Source: Actinobacillus succinogenes 130Z
GTDB lineage: Bacteria > Pseudomonadota > Gammaproteobacteria > Enterobacterales > Pasteurellaceae
NCBI RefSeq assembly: GCF_000017245.1
Contig: NC_009655.1
Coordinates: 1,116,001 to 1,180,000 of the forward strand
Length of the DNA stretch: 64,000 bases
Direction of reading: 5' to 3'
This document shows positions 44,188 through 53,826 of the stretch, in pieces (positions within the stretch are counted from its first letter, which is position 1; every line of letters begins with the position of its first letter). The translations under genes and the position numbers were made by a program. Below the pieces are notes generated by a model, which was given only the letters and a program-made list of their open reading frames with translations, did no database searches and had not been told where the DNA came from.

Positions 44188-47052
44188 ATGACAAAAAAAC
44201 TACAAATGGCGGATCGTTTCGACGCATCAGCCGTAGAACAAGCCCTTTATAGACACTGGGAACAGCAAGGATATTTTAAACCTTCTTATGATGCGAGTCG
44301 TCCGAGTTATTCTATCGCCATTCCGCCGCCGAATGTGACCGGTTCGTTGCATATGGGGCATGCGTTTCAGCAAACCTTGATGGATACCTTAATTCGTTAC
44401 CATCGTATGCAAGGTGATAATACTTTATGGCAGACCGGGACTGACCACGCGGGGATTGCCACTCAAATGGTGGTGGAGCGTAAAATTGCGGCGGAAGAAA
44501 ATAAAACCCGTCATGATTATGGACGCGAGGCTTTTATCGAAAAAATTTGGGACTGGAAAGCCTACTCGGGCGGCACAATCAGCCAGCAAATGCGCCGTTT
44601 AGGTAACTCTATCGACTGGGAACGCGAACGTTTCACTATGGACGAAGGCTTATCTGACGCCGTGAAAGAAGTGTTTGTGCGTTTGCATGAAGAAGGTCTG
44701 ATTTATCGCGGTAAACGCTTGGTGAACTGGGATCCTAAGTTACATACCGCAATTTCCGATCTTGAAGTAGAAAATAAAGAATCAAAAGGTAGCCTGTGGC
44801 ATTTCCGCTATCCGTTAGCCAACGGTGCGAAAACGTCGGAAGGTTTGGATTATTTAGTGGTGGCGACCACCCGTCCCGAAACCGTATTGGGCGATACCGC
44901 CGTTGCCGTTCATCCGGAAGACGAGCGTTATCAATCGCTTATCGGTAAAACCGTGGTGTTGCCGTTGGCGAACCGTGAAATCCCGATTGTCGCCGATGAA
45001 TATGTGGAGCGCGAATTCGGTACCGGTGTGGTAAAAATCACGCCGGCGCACGATTTCAATGACTATGAAGTGGGTAAACGCCATAATTTACCTATGGTGA
45101 ACGTAATGACGTTTAACGCGGACATTCGCGATGAAGCGGAAATTATCGGCACAGATGGCAAACCGCTCGATACTTACGAAGCGATTATTCCCGAAGATTA
45201 TCGCGGTTTAGAGCGTTTCGCCGCCCGTAAAAAAGTGGTGGCGGATTTCGACGCTTTAGGCTTATTGGAAAAAATTCAACCGCACGATTTGAAAGTGCCT
45301 TACGGTGACCGCGGCGGCGTGCCGATTGAGCCTATGTTAACCGACCAATGGTATGTGTCTGTCAAACCGTTAGCGGAAACAGCGATTAAAGCGGTGGAAG
45401 ACGGTGAAATTCAATTCGTGCCGAAACAATATGAAAATCTTTATTACTCTTGGATGCGCGATATTCAGGATTGGTGTATTTCACGTCAACTTTGGTGGGG
45501 GCACCGTATTCCGGCTTGGTATGACGAGCAGGGTAATGTGTATGTAGGTCGCAATGAAGAGGAAGTGCGGTCGAAAAACGGTTTAAATTCAGATGTGGCG
45601 TTGCGTCAGGATGAAGACGTACTTGATACCTGGTTTTCATCGGCGTTATGGACGTTCTCAACCCTCGGTTGGCCGCAGCAAACCAAAGAATTAGCGATGT
45701 TTCATCCGACGAATGTGTTGATCACCGGTTTTGACATTATTTTCTTCTGGGTGGCGCGTATGATCATGATGACCATGCACTTCATTAAAGATGAAAACGG
45801 TAAACCGCAGGTACCGTTTAAAACCGTGTACGTCACCGGTTTGATTCGTGACGAGCAGGGTCAAAAAATGTCGAAATCAAAAGGTAATGTTATCGATCCG
45901 TTAGATATGATTGACGGTATCGATCTTGAATCCTTATTGGTAAAACGCACAGGTAATATGATGCAACCGCAATTGGCGGAAAAAATCGCCAAAGCCACGC
46001 GCAAAGAATTCCCGCAAGGTATTCAGGCGCACGGCACCGACGCACTGCGTTTCACGCTTTCCGCATTGGCTTCGACTGGTCGCGACATTAACTGGGACAT
46101 GAAACGTTTAGAAGGTTATCGCAATTTCTGTAATAAATTGTGGAATGCCAGCCGTTTTGCGCTGACCAACGAAAAATTAGATCTCAGTACTGGAGAGCGT
46201 GATTTCAGTATTGCCGACAAATGGATTCAAGCGGAATTGAACAAGGCGGTGAAAAACTTCCGTTCGGCGTTAGATCAATACCGTTTTGATTTGGCAGCGG
46301 CAGAACTTTACGAGTTCACTTGGAACCAATTCTGCGACTGGTATTTGGAGTTAACCAAACCTGTGTTTGCCAACGGAACGGCAGCGCAAAAACGTGCGGC
46401 AAGTTTTACATTAGTGAACGTACTGGAAAAATTGTTGCGGTTAGCTCATCCGGTGATTCCGTTTATCACGGAAGAAATCTGGCAAAAAGTGAAAGATTTC
46501 GCCGGCGTGAAGGGTGACACCATTATGACTCAACCGTTCCCTGCTTTCGACGAATCTTTAACGAACGATGACGCGGTAGCCGAAATTGATTGGTTGAAAG
46601 ATATGATTACTGCGGTGCGTAATATCCGCGCAGAAGCTAATATTGCGCCAAGTAAAGGACTGGATTTAATTTTCTGCAATTTGGAAACCGCCGAGCAAAA
46701 CATGTTGAAAAACAACCGCACTTTATTGCAGGCTATGGCGAAACTGGACAATATATCCGTGTTAGAGCAAGGCGAAGACGTACCCTTATCAGTGACGAAA
46801 TTAGTCGGAAATACGGAATTACTGATACCGATGGCAGGCTTCATTAACAAAGAAGCGGAACTGGCACGTCTCAATAAAGAAATTGAGAAAATGCGCGGTG
46901 AAATCAAACGTATCGAAGGTAAACTCAGCAACGAGGCTTTTGTGGCAAAAGCACCGGAAGCGGTGATTGCCAAAGAACGTGAGAAAATGCAGGATTACCA
47001 AAAAGGTCTGGAAAAACTCAATGCACAATATGTAAGCATTGAGAATCTGTAA
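44188..47052 (+). CDS. valS: Valyl-tRNA synthetase
   Basis: Class I aminoacyl-tRNA synthetase that charges tRNA-Val. The 954-residue protein has the HIGH-type motif in PPNVTGSLHMGHAFQ, a CP1 editing domain (VVATTRPETVLGDTAVAVHP, then GTGVVKITPAHDFNDYEVG), the QKMSKSKGNVIDP motif and a C-terminal coiled-coil arm (about residues 885-954, starting near INKEAELARLNKEI). It tracks E. coli ValS along its length. Confidence 0.98.
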   Translation: MTKKLQMADRFDASAVEQALYRHWEQQGYFKPSYDASRPSYSIAIPPPNVTGSLHMGHAFQQTLMDTLIRYHRMQGDNTLWQTGTDHAGIATQMVVERKIAAEENKTRHDYGREAFIEKIWDWKAYSGGTISQQMRRLGNSIDWERERFTMDEGLSDAVKEVFVRLHEEGLIYRGKRLVNWDPKLHTAISDLEVENKESKGSLWHFRYPLANGAKTSEGLDYLVVATTRPETVLGDTAVAVHPEDERYQSLIGKTVVLPLANREIPIVADEYVEREFGTGVVKITPAHDFNDYEVGKRHNLPMVNVMTFNADIRDEAEIIGTDGKPLDTYEAIIPEDYRGLERFAARKKVVADFDALGLLEKIQPHDLKVPYGDRGGVPIEPMLTDQWYVSVKPLAETAIKAVEDGEIQFVPKQYENLYYSWMRDIQDWCISRQLWWGHRIPAWYDEQGNVYVGRNEEEVRSKNGLNSDVALRQDEDVLDTWFSSALWTFSTLGWPQQTKELAMFHPTNVLITGFDIIFFWVARMIMMTMHFIKDENGKPQVPFKTVYVTGLIRDEQGQKMSKSKGNVIDPLDMIDGIDLESLLVKRTGNMMQPQLAEKIAKATRKEFPQGIQAHGTDALRFTLSALASTGRDINWDMKRLEGYRNFCNKLWNASRFALTNEKLDLSTGERDFSIADKWIQAELNKAVKNFRSALDQYRFDLAAAELYEFTWNQFCDWYLELTKPVFANGTAAQKRAASFTLVNVLEKLLRLAHPVIPFITEEIWQKVKDFAGVKGDTIMTQPFPAFDESLTNDDAVAEIDWLKDMITAVRNIRAEANIAPSKGLDLIFCNLETAEQNMLKNNRTLLQAMAKLDNISVLEQGEDVPLSVTKLVGNTELLIPMAGFINKEAELARLNKEIEKMRGEIKRIEGKLSNEAFVAKAPEAVIAKEREKMQDYQKGLEKLNAQYVSIENL

Positions 47053-47071
47053 TTTCGAATAAATTTTCATC

Positions 47072-47112
47072 AAAAGTGCGGTCGAAAAAATAAGCGTTTT
47101 TACCGCACTTTT
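47072..47112. terminator. Bidirectional valS terminator of inverted uptake sequences
   Basis: AAAAGTGCGGT (47072-47082) pairs with ACCGCACTTTT (47102-47112), an 11-base perfect stem between two convergent genes. Confidence 0.85.
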
Positions 47113-47122
47113 TCATTTTGCG

Positions 47123-48358
47123 CTAAACCTTTTCCGCCTGTTCCAATACTACCTGCCGCAAGACTTTAATGCCGGCTTCAACTTGCTCCCATGAGGTAAA
47201 TTCCAGCGGGTTATGACTGATACCGTCTTTTGACGGAACGAATATCATACCGGTCGGGCAAAAGGTTGCCATATGCATAGCATCGTGTCCGGCGCCGCTC
47301 GGCATAATTTCATAAGTATAGCCTAAATCCTGTGCCGCCCGGCTGATTTGTTGCACCATTTGGTCGGGCAATAAAACCGGTTGATCTTTGGAAATCAGCC
47401 GTAATTCGATAGATAATCCCCGTTTGGCGGCGACTTGTTCGATTTGTTGTTGTAATACGGTGAAAACCGATTCTCTGGCTTCGCTATGAATACCGCGAAT
47501 ATCCACCAACAGTTCGCAATAGCCCGGCACAACATTCATCACGCCCGGTTTGGCACTGAGATTACCGACCGTCGCTACGGTGGAATGTCCGGCGTCGATT
47601 GCCGCCCGTTCAATGGCCAACGCTAATTCCGCACCGCCTAACAGTGCGTCGCGGCGATAGTGCATTGCAGTCGCACCGGAATGATCCGCCTGTCCTTGAA
47701 TTTTTACCATGCAGCGGATCGGTGCGGCAATACCCGTTACTACGCCGATGGTTTTTCGTTCGTTTTCCAGGCGCGGCCCCTGTTCGATGTGTAATTCAAA
47801 AAAGCATTTAAATTCTTCCGCATTGCGTTTGACCTGCTCAATCTCGGCAAAATTCAACCCGATAGTCGCCAAGGCTTCTTTTAAGCCGTTTCCTTGTTTA
47901 TCTCTCAGCCTGCTTAAACTTTCCCGGTCGGCGATTCCGCACATGAGCTTGCTGCCAAGGGTGGCATAATTAAAACGGCTGGATTCTTCGCAGGTGAAAA
48001 TGATCAGTTCTAACGGATATCGGGTTTGTACGCCCTGTTCGCATAATTGAAACAGAATTTCCAATCCGCCGACAGCTCCCAAAGGTCCGTCGAATTTTCC
48101 CGCATTGACGACAGTATCAATATGAGAACCGAACGCCACTACGGGCAGACGGTCTTCAATTCCTGATTTACGGATAAATAAATTGCCGATTTGATCGCGG
48201 CGTATGGTGAGATCATAGGGTTTGCACAGTTCAATCAGGTAATTATGCGCCGCTTCATCTTCCGTACTGAACGCTAAGCGAGTTAACTCGCCCGGTACGG
48301 AGGAAATTGACGCCAGTTTTTCGATAATAGTTTGAATTCGTCGCATATTAACGGACAT
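47123..48358 (-). CDS. M20-family amidohydrolase, allantoate amidohydrolase/carbamoylase type
   Basis: Zinc-dependent hydrolase of the HyuC/AllC group, which cleaves N-carbamoyl-amino acids or allantoate. The start at 48358 (MSVNMRRIQTIIEKL) has GGAGG just upstream and gives 411 residues. Metal-site motifs are visible: GSHIDTVVNAGKFDGPLG, TCEESSRFNYATLGSKLMCG, FELHIEQGPRLE, SGAGHDAMHMA and GISHNPLEFTSWE. The substrate is not certain. No other ureide or hydantoin genes are nearby; the gene is divergent from pepE and close to a second amidohydrolase. Confidence 0.83.
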   Translation of the reverse strand: MSVNMRRIQTIIEKLASISSVPGELTRLAFSTEDEAAHNYLIELCKPYDLTIRRDQIGNLFIRKSGIEDRLPVVAFGSHIDTVVNAGKFDGPLGAVGGLEILFQLCEQGVQTRYPLELIIFTCEESSRFNYATLGSKLMCGIADRESLSRLRDKQGNGLKEALATIGLNFAEIEQVKRNAEEFKCFFELHIEQGPRLENERKTIGVVTGIAAPIRCMVKIQGQADHSGATAMHYRRDALLGGAELALAIERAAIDAGHSTVATVGNLSAKPGVMNVVPGYCELLVDIRGIHSEARESVFTVLQQQIEQVAAKRGLSIELRLISKDQPVLLPDQMVQQISRAAQDLGYTYEIMPSGAGHDAMHMATFCPTGMIFVPSKDGISHNPLEFTSWEQVEAGIKVLRQVVLEQAEKV

Positions 48359-48380
48359 AATTCCTCCTTTTTTCATTTAT

Positions 48381-48400
48381 TTTGTGACCTAGACCACAGA
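48381..48400. promoter_or_regulatory. CRP site between the divergent amidohydrolase and pepE genes
   Basis: TGTGA (48383-48387), CCTAGA, CCACA (48394-48398) has one mismatch to the CRP consensus arms. It lies in the 114-base gap between two divergent start codons and could control both. Confidence 0.65.
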
Positions 48401-48472
48401 ACTCTGATCTTTATTTTCCTCTTTCAGACATTCGGTTGCATAATATTAATGTTTAAAAAGGAGAAAATCATA

Positions 48473-49177
48473 ATGAAAAATATGTTACTCATCAGCGGTT
48501 CAAAATACAAGGACAGCGGTTATTTAATTCATTGTATTCCCTGGTTACAACAGTTCTTATCGGCTTATCGGGGGAAAACAATCGCTTTCGTTCCTTATGC
48601 CGGTGTGCGTCGTTCTTACGATGAATACGAAAAAGACGTGCAAGCGGCTTTAGCGCCGTTAAATATAGAAATTATTTCCGTTCATCGCGCTGCGCGGCAT
48701 GCGGAAATTATCGAACGGGCGGATGTAATTGCCGTCGGCGGCGGAAATACGTTTTGTTTATTGCGACAGATGTATGAACATCATTTGTTGGAGGCAATCC
48801 GTACTAAAGTTAACGGCGGCACGCCTTATTTCGGCTGGAGTGCCGGCGCCAACGTGGCGGGCAGTTCGATTATGACCACTAATGATATGCCGATTGCTTA
48901 TCCGCCTTCTTTTATTGCGTTGGATTTGTTTCCGTATCAAATTAATCCGCATTTTATTTCCGGCAAAATGCAAGGGCACAACGGTGAAAGCCGCGAAGAA
49001 CGTTTGGCGGAATTTTTAATCGTGAATCCGACCGCACTTGTGTATGCCTTGCCCGAAGGTACGGCGTTGCGTATCGAAGGCGGACAGGCCACGGTTTTGG
49101 GCGTGGCGGCGGTGTTACGTTTCAGTCAGAATATGCAACTCACCGAATTGGCCGTCAATTCGACATTCAAATACTAA
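48473..49177 (+). CDS. pepE: Peptidase E (alpha-aspartyl dipeptidase)
   Basis: Hydrolyses dipeptides with an N-terminal aspartate. The start at 48473 (MKNMLLISGSKYKDSGYL) has AAAGGAG upstream and gives 234 residues. The catalytic triad is visible: Ser123 in the elbow GWSAGAN, Asp138 and His160 (INPHF), at the spacing of the Salmonella enzyme. Cytoplasmic. It is followed after 11 bases by a dicarboxylate-type transporter, suggesting uptake and use of aspartyl peptides or their products. Confidence 0.92.
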   Translation: MKNMLLISGSKYKDSGYLIHCIPWLQQFLSAYRGKTIAFVPYAGVRRSYDEYEKDVQAALAPLNIEIISVHRAARHAEIIERADVIAVGGGNTFCLLRQMYEHHLLEAIRTKVNGGTPYFGWSAGANVAGSSIMTTNDMPIAYPPSFIALDLFPYQINPHFISGKMQGHNGESREERLAEFLIVNPTALVYALPEGTALRIEGGQATVLGVAAVLRFSQNMQLTELAVNSTFKY

Positions 49178-49188
49178 GGAAAATTATT

Positions 49189-50481
49189 ATGGACGAATTA
49201 AAACCTATTATTGCCGTCGCCGGCATTATTATAACCGTTTATTTGCTGATTAAAAAACATGAAACCCGAACCGTACTGATCGGAGTCGGTTTGTTGATGT
49301 CGATCCTCACGCTTAATCCGATGGGCGCATTGGACGCATTCGCTAAAAGTATGACTTCCGGCGGACTGATTATGGCGATTTGTTCCAGCATGGGTTTTGC
49401 CTATGTAATGAAATATACCCAATGCGATACTCATTTAGTACATTTATTAACCAAACCGCTGGGAGGATTAAAATTCTTTTTGATCCCGGTGGCGACAGTG
49501 ATCACTTTCTTTATTAATATCGCAATTCCTTCTGCCGCCGGATGTTCGGCGGCTGTGGGAGCGACGTTGATTCCGGTATTGAAAAGCGCCGGTGTCCGTC
49601 CGGCGACCGCCGGGGCGGCTATTCTGGCGGGAACCTTCGGTTCCATGATGAGCCCCGGTTCTTCCCACTCGGCGATGATCAGTGAAATGTCGAAACTAAC
49701 GGTTACCGAGGTTAACCTGAGCCATGCTCCTTATACTATGGTTGCGGGTGCCATCGGTGCGGTTATGCTGACATTGTTAGCGCTGTTTTTTAAAGATTAC
49801 GGCGATGAACACCGTCAAGCCTATTTAAGCGAACAGAAAGAAGCGGAAGAAAAATTCGTTAAAGTCAATGTTCTGTTTGCTTTGGCACCTTTGGTTCCGT
49901 TGGTGATTTTGGTTATCGGCGGTACGTCATTGCAACAGGTGTCTTGGTTAAGCTGGACCAAAATGGGCGTACCGCAGGCAATGTTAATCGGTGCGATTTA
50001 CGGCATTTTGGTCACCCGTATTTCTCCGGTGAAAATCACCGAAGAATTCTTTAACGGAATGGGGAATTCTTATGCAAACGTACTGGGTATCATTATTGCG
50101 GCGGGCGTATTTGTGGCGGGCTTAAAATCCACCGGTGCGATTGATTCCGCCATTGAATTCCTCAAACATTCCAACGAATTCGTACGTTGGGGGGCGACTA
50201 TCGGACCGTTCCTGATGGGGGTAATCACCGGTTCCGGCGATGCGGCGGCAATCGCCTTTAATTCCGCCGTTACACCGCATGCGGTCGAACTCGGCTATAC
50301 CCATGTCAATCTCGGCATGGCGGCGGCAGTGTCGGGTGCAATCGGACGCACCGCCTCGCCGATTGCCGGTGTAACTATCGTCTGCGCGGGGCTGGCAATG
50401 GTCAGCCCGGTGGAAATGATCAAACGCACCGCACCGGGAATGGTTTTGGCAATCTTATTTCTTGCTCTGTTTATGCTGTAA
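49189..50481 (+). CDS. DcuC-family C4-dicarboxylate transporter
   Basis: Inner-membrane secondary transporter with about 11-12 hydrophobic segments in 430 residues. Conserved stretches include FFINIAIPSAAGCSAAVGATLIPVL, GTFGSMMSPGSSHSAMISEMS and the C-terminal VITGSGDAAAIAFNSAVTPHA and AIGRTASPIAGVTIV, which fit the DcuC family. A C4-dicarboxylate such as aspartate, fumarate or succinate is the likely cargo, but a related acyl-amino acid cannot be excluded. Starts 11 bases after pepE with GGAAAATT upstream, so it is in the same operon. Confidence 0.82.
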   Translation: MDELKPIIAVAGIIITVYLLIKKHETRTVLIGVGLLMSILTLNPMGALDAFAKSMTSGGLIMAICSSMGFAYVMKYTQCDTHLVHLLTKPLGGLKFFLIPVATVITFFINIAIPSAAGCSAAVGATLIPVLKSAGVRPATAGAAILAGTFGSMMSPGSSHSAMISEMSKLTVTEVNLSHAPYTMVAGAIGAVMLTLLALFFKDYGDEHRQAYLSEQKEAEEKFVKVNVLFALAPLVPLVILVIGGTSLQQVSWLSWTKMGVPQAMLIGAIYGILVTRISPVKITEEFFNGMGNSYANVLGIIIAAGVFVAGLKSTGAIDSAIEFLKHSNEFVRWGATIGPFLMGVITGSGDAAAIAFNSAVTPHAVELGYTHVNLGMAAAVSGAIGRTASPIAGVTIVCAGLAMVSPVEMIKRTAPGMVLAILFLALFML

Positions 50482-50684
50482 AAACAAGTGAAAAAATGAC
50501 CGCACTTTTAGGGTGGTCCTCAATTTGAAAACAAACTGATGTTTCGGGTAAAACCGATACGAAAAATAGCGCCTTAAACAAATTAAGGAGGCGTCCGGAT
50601 ACCATTTCCGTCTTACGGTAAATATACGCTTGTCCGAATACTACATATGGTAAGGACAGCAAATATCATCAGAAGGAGCATATT
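50482..50684. other. Spacer between the DcuC-like and AbgA-like genes
   Basis: About 200 bases with one uptake sequence (50500-50508) shortly after the stop. A TGTCC/GGACA pair of arms spans about 50631-50658, just upstream of the AGAAGGAG site of the next gene. Whether a separate promoter is present is unclear. Confidence 0.25.
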
Positions 50685-51953
50685 ATGGAATTAACTCAAC
50701 AACAACTCGTACAATGGCGTAGAGAATTTCACCGCTTTCCGGAAACTGGCTGGACGGAGTTTTGGACGACTTCGCGCATTGCCGATTATTTAGAACAAAT
50801 GGGATTTGAGATTCTGTTCGGCAATCAAATTATTAATCGTGATTTTGTACGCGGTCGTCAACAAGCCGTTGTGGAAAAGGGGCTGGCAAATGCCGTCGCA
50901 TACGGTGCCAACCAAAAATGGCTGGATAAAATGGGCGGTTACACCGGCTGTGTGGCGATATTGGATTCGGGAAAACCGGGGAAAACCGTGGCGTTGCGTT
51001 TCGATATTGATTGTGTAAACGTAGCCGAAACCAAAGCAGCGGAGCATATTCCGAATAAAGAAGGCTTTGCTTCCCTTAACGACGGTTTTATGCATGCCTG
51101 CGGGCACGACGGACATATCACTATCGGTTTAGGTACGGCACTGTGGCTGTCGCAAAATAAGGATAAGCTCAGCGGTAAAGTGAAAATCGTGTTTCAGCCT
51201 GCGGAAGAAGGCGTGCGCGGCGCAGCGGCAATTGCTGCAAGCGGGGTAATTGACGATGCCGACTATTTCGCCGCTTCGCATATCGGTTTTTGCGCGGACA
51301 GCGGTACGGTGATTTCCAATCCGAAAAATTTCCTTTCCACTACTAAGATCGATATCCGTTATCAAGGCAAACCGGCACATGCGGGAGCCGCTCCCCATTT
51401 AGGACGTAATGCTCTGCTTGCCGCCGCGCACGCCGTTACCCAGCTACACGGAATCAGCCGCCACGGCGAAGGAATGACACGGATTAATGTAGGTGTGCTG
51501 AACGCGGGGGAAGGGCGAAACGTTATTCCGACCAAAGCCGAAATTCAGCTTGAAGTACGTGGCGAAAACAAAGCCGTCAATCAATATATGGCTGATCAGG
51601 TTATGCAGATTGCCAACGGTATCGCCGTCGGTTTTGATGTGGAGTATGAAACGGAAATCATGGGCGAAGCGGTGGATATGATTAACGATACCGAATTGGT
51701 ACGGCTGGTGGAAGAAATCGTTCTTGCCCACCCTAAAGTACATAATGCCGACGCAAATTACGCCTTTAACGCCAGTGAAGATGCAACGGTTTTAGGCAGA
51801 CGGGTGCAGGAACGAGGCGGCAAAGCGATCTATTTTGTGCTGGGTGCGAACCGTACGGCCGGCCACCATGAGGCGGAGTTTGATTTCGATGAAGACCAAT
51901 TGCTGAACGGTGTGAGTATTTATACTGCGCTGGTACAACGGCTGCTCAGTTAA
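50685..51953 (+). CDS. AbgA-like M20 amidohydrolase
   Basis: Zinc-dependent amidohydrolase resembling the A subunit of p-aminobenzoyl-glutamate hydrolase. The 422-residue protein has WRREFHRFPETGWTEF, a LRFDIDCVNV stretch, the metal-binding HACGHDGHITIGLG, QPAEEGVRGAAA, a dimerisation lid, and a C-terminal ANRTAGHHEAEFDFDE. No abgB or abgT neighbour is present, so activity on folate breakdown products is uncertain; other N-acyl or amino-acid amides are possible. It may form a catabolic operon with pepE and the transporter. Confidence 0.8.
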   Translation: MELTQQQLVQWRREFHRFPETGWTEFWTTSRIADYLEQMGFEILFGNQIINRDFVRGRQQAVVEKGLANAVAYGANQKWLDKMGGYTGCVAILDSGKPGKTVALRFDIDCVNVAETKAAEHIPNKEGFASLNDGFMHACGHDGHITIGLGTALWLSQNKDKLSGKVKIVFQPAEEGVRGAAAIAASGVIDDADYFAASHIGFCADSGTVISNPKNFLSTTKIDIRYQGKPAHAGAAPHLGRNALLAAAHAVTQLHGISRHGEGMTRINVGVLNAGEGRNVIPTKAEIQLEVRGENKAVNQYMADQVMQIANGIAVGFDVEYETEIMGEAVDMINDTELVRLVEEIVLAHPKVHNADANYAFNASEDATVLGRRVQERGGKAIYFVLGANRTAGHHEAEFDFDEDQLLNGVSIYTALVQRLLS

Positions 51954-51970
51954 AAACGGTTTAAAAATCA

Positions 51971-52014
51971 AAAAGTGCGGTTGAAAATCAAGATGTTTTT
52001 AACTGCACTTTTGT
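51971..52014 (+). terminator. Terminator from degenerate inverted uptake sequences
   Basis: AAAAGTGCGGTT (51971-51982) pairs with AACTGCACTTTT (52001-52012) with one mismatch, followed by GTTAAAA. The right arm is a decayed uptake core (ACTGCACTT). Confidence 0.6.
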
Positions 52015-52040
52015 TAAAAAAATGTAAATAAATTAATGGA

Positions 52041-52060
52041 ATTGTGATCTGGCTCTCATT
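52041..52060. promoter_or_regulatory. Candidate CRP site upstream of the aldehyde dehydrogenase gene
   Basis: TGTGA (52043-52047), TCTGGC, TCTCA (52054-52058) has one mismatch in the right arm. It is about 130 bases upstream of the start codon. Confidence 0.55.
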
Positions 52061-52181
52061 TTTATAAATGATTTTATGTTCAAATAGCTAAGCTCCAATC
52101 AAACGATGGACACCGACCGGTGTTAAGAGCAAGGTAAACGTAACAGTTTTTAACCGCAACGTTAGTAAAAGGAGAGCGAAT

Positions 52182-53666
52182 ATGACGAAAGATCTTAATG
52201 TATTTGATAAACATTACGGTTTATTGATTAACGGTGAGTGGACCGATGGTTCCGAAGGTAAAACTTTAACGGCGCATAACCCTGCAAACGGGACGGAACT
52301 GGCGACTTTTATTGACGCAACGGATGCCGATGTCGATGCGGCGGTAACTGCCGCGCAGGAGGCTTTTAAATCCTGGCGCCATACCAGTGCGGCGGAGCGG
52401 GCGGCAATTTTGAATAAAATCGCCGATGTGATTGATGACAATACGGAATTATTCGCCTTGCAGGAAACCCTGGATAACGGCAAACCGATTCGTGAAACAC
52501 GGGCGGCGGATATTCCGTTGGCAGCGGATCATTTCCGTTATTTTGCGGCGGTGATTCGTTCCGAGGAAGGCAGCGCCAATCAGTTGGACGACGAAGATTT
52601 GTCTCTGATTCTGCGCGAACCGATTGGCGTGGTCGGACAAATTATTCCTTGGAATTTCCCATTCCTGATGGCGGCATGGAAAATTGCGCCGGCATTGGCG
52701 GCAGGTTGTACGGTGGTGATTCACCCGTCTTCTTCTACGTCTTTGAGCCTGCTTTCTTTGGCGCAGAAAATTAATCACTTATTACCGAAAGGCGTGTTTA
52801 ATGTGATTACCGGCAAAGGCTCTAAATCCGGCGAATATATGCTACACCACACCGGCTTTAATAAACTGGCGTTCACCGGTTCAACCGAAATCGGTCGTAA
52901 AATCGGGGTGGCGGCGGCAGAAATGTTGATTCCGTCTACGCTGGAATTGGGCGGTAAATCGGCCAATATTTTCTTTGATGATATGCCGTTTGATAAAGCA
53001 TTGGAAGGCGCGCAAAAAGGTATTTTGTTTAACCAAGGTCAGGTTTGCTGTGCCGGTTCGCGAATTTTCGTACAAGAAAATATTTACGATAAATTTATTG
53101 CGGCGTTGAAAGAGGAATTCAAAAAAGTCAAAGTCGGCTTGCCTTGGGAAGACGATACCCAAATGGGGGCTCAGGTCAATTCCAACCAAATTAAGGTAAT
53201 CAGTAAATATGTGGATATCGCCAAAGAAGAAGGTTGCGAAATTATTATCGGCGGCGAAAAAGCGACGGATCCGGTGTTGGCGAAAGGTGAGTTTTTCCAA
53301 CCCACCTTAATTCTGGCGCCGGATAACACTAAACGGGTGGCGCAGGAAGAAATTTTCGGCCCGGTCGCCGTGGTAATTAAGTTCAAAGACGAAGCGGATG
53401 TGATTCACATGGCGAATGATAGCGAATACGGTTTAGGCGGTGCCGTATGGACGCATAATATTAATCGGGCGTTACGTGTGGCGCGGGCGTTAGAAACCGG
53501 TCGTGTATGGGTGAACTGTTACAACCGATTGCCGGCGGGCGCGCCGTTCGGCGGTTATAAGACTTCCGGTATCGGGCGTGAAACCCATAAAATGATGCTG
53601 GCGGCCTATACGCAGGTGAAAAATATTTTCATCAGCACCCGTGAGGAGCGCGAGGGAATGTATTAA
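52182..53666 (+). CDS. NAD-type aldehyde dehydrogenase
   Basis: Oxidises an aldehyde to the acid. The 494-residue protein has IIPWNFPF (oxyanion Asn158), FTGSTEIGRK, ELGGKSANIF with catalytic Glu255, and GQVCCAGSR with catalytic Cys289. The cofactor stretch that normally reads KPSE or KPAE is HPSSST here, with His181 where most members have Lys. This suggests a strong preference for NAD over NADP or a distinct subfamily. GGAG precedes the start. Exact substrate unknown; acetaldehyde is plausible. Confidence 0.87.
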   Translation: MTKDLNVFDKHYGLLINGEWTDGSEGKTLTAHNPANGTELATFIDATDADVDAAVTAAQEAFKSWRHTSAAERAAILNKIADVIDDNTELFALQETLDNGKPIRETRAADIPLAADHFRYFAAVIRSEEGSANQLDDEDLSLILREPIGVVGQIIPWNFPFLMAAWKIAPALAAGCTVVIHPSSSTSLSLLSLAQKINHLLPKGVFNVITGKGSKSGEYMLHHTGFNKLAFTGSTEIGRKIGVAAAEMLIPSTLELGGKSANIFFDDMPFDKALEGAQKGILFNQGQVCCAGSRIFVQENIYDKFIAALKEEFKKVKVGLPWEDDTQMGAQVNSNQIKVISKYVDIAKEEGCEIIIGGEKATDPVLAKGEFFQPTLILAPDNTKRVAQEEIFGPVAVVIKFKDEADVIHMANDSEYGLGGAVWTHNINRALRVARALETGRVWVNCYNRLPAGAPFGGYKTSGIGRETHKMMLAAYTQVKNIFISTREEREGMY

Positions 53667-53672
53667 CGGTAA

Positions 53673-53768
53673 AAGTGCGGTCGGAAAAAATAGCGTTTTT
53701 TCGAATTCTTTCGGCAAGCGGCTTCGAAAAACAAAGCTCAAAAACTCAGTAATTTTTGACCGCACTTT
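53673..53768 (+). repeat. Widely spaced inverted uptake-sequence pair after the aldehyde dehydrogenase gene
   Basis: AAAAGTGCGGTC and GACCGCACTTTT flank about 70 bases of sequence. The gap is too long for a simple hairpin terminator; a true one lies downstream at 53798. Confidence 0.5.
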
Positions 53769-53797
53769 TCAGCTGAACTCCCGGCGTTCATCCAGTG

Positions 53798-53826
53798 AAA
53801 TTCCCTTTCCGACGAAAGGGAATTTT
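53798..53826. terminator. Bidirectional terminator between the aldehyde dehydrogenase gene and rnb
   Basis: A 12-base perfect stem, AAATTCCCTTTC (53798-53809) with GAAAGGGAATTT (53814-53825), ends in a T run and touches the rnb stop codon. Confidence 0.85.
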
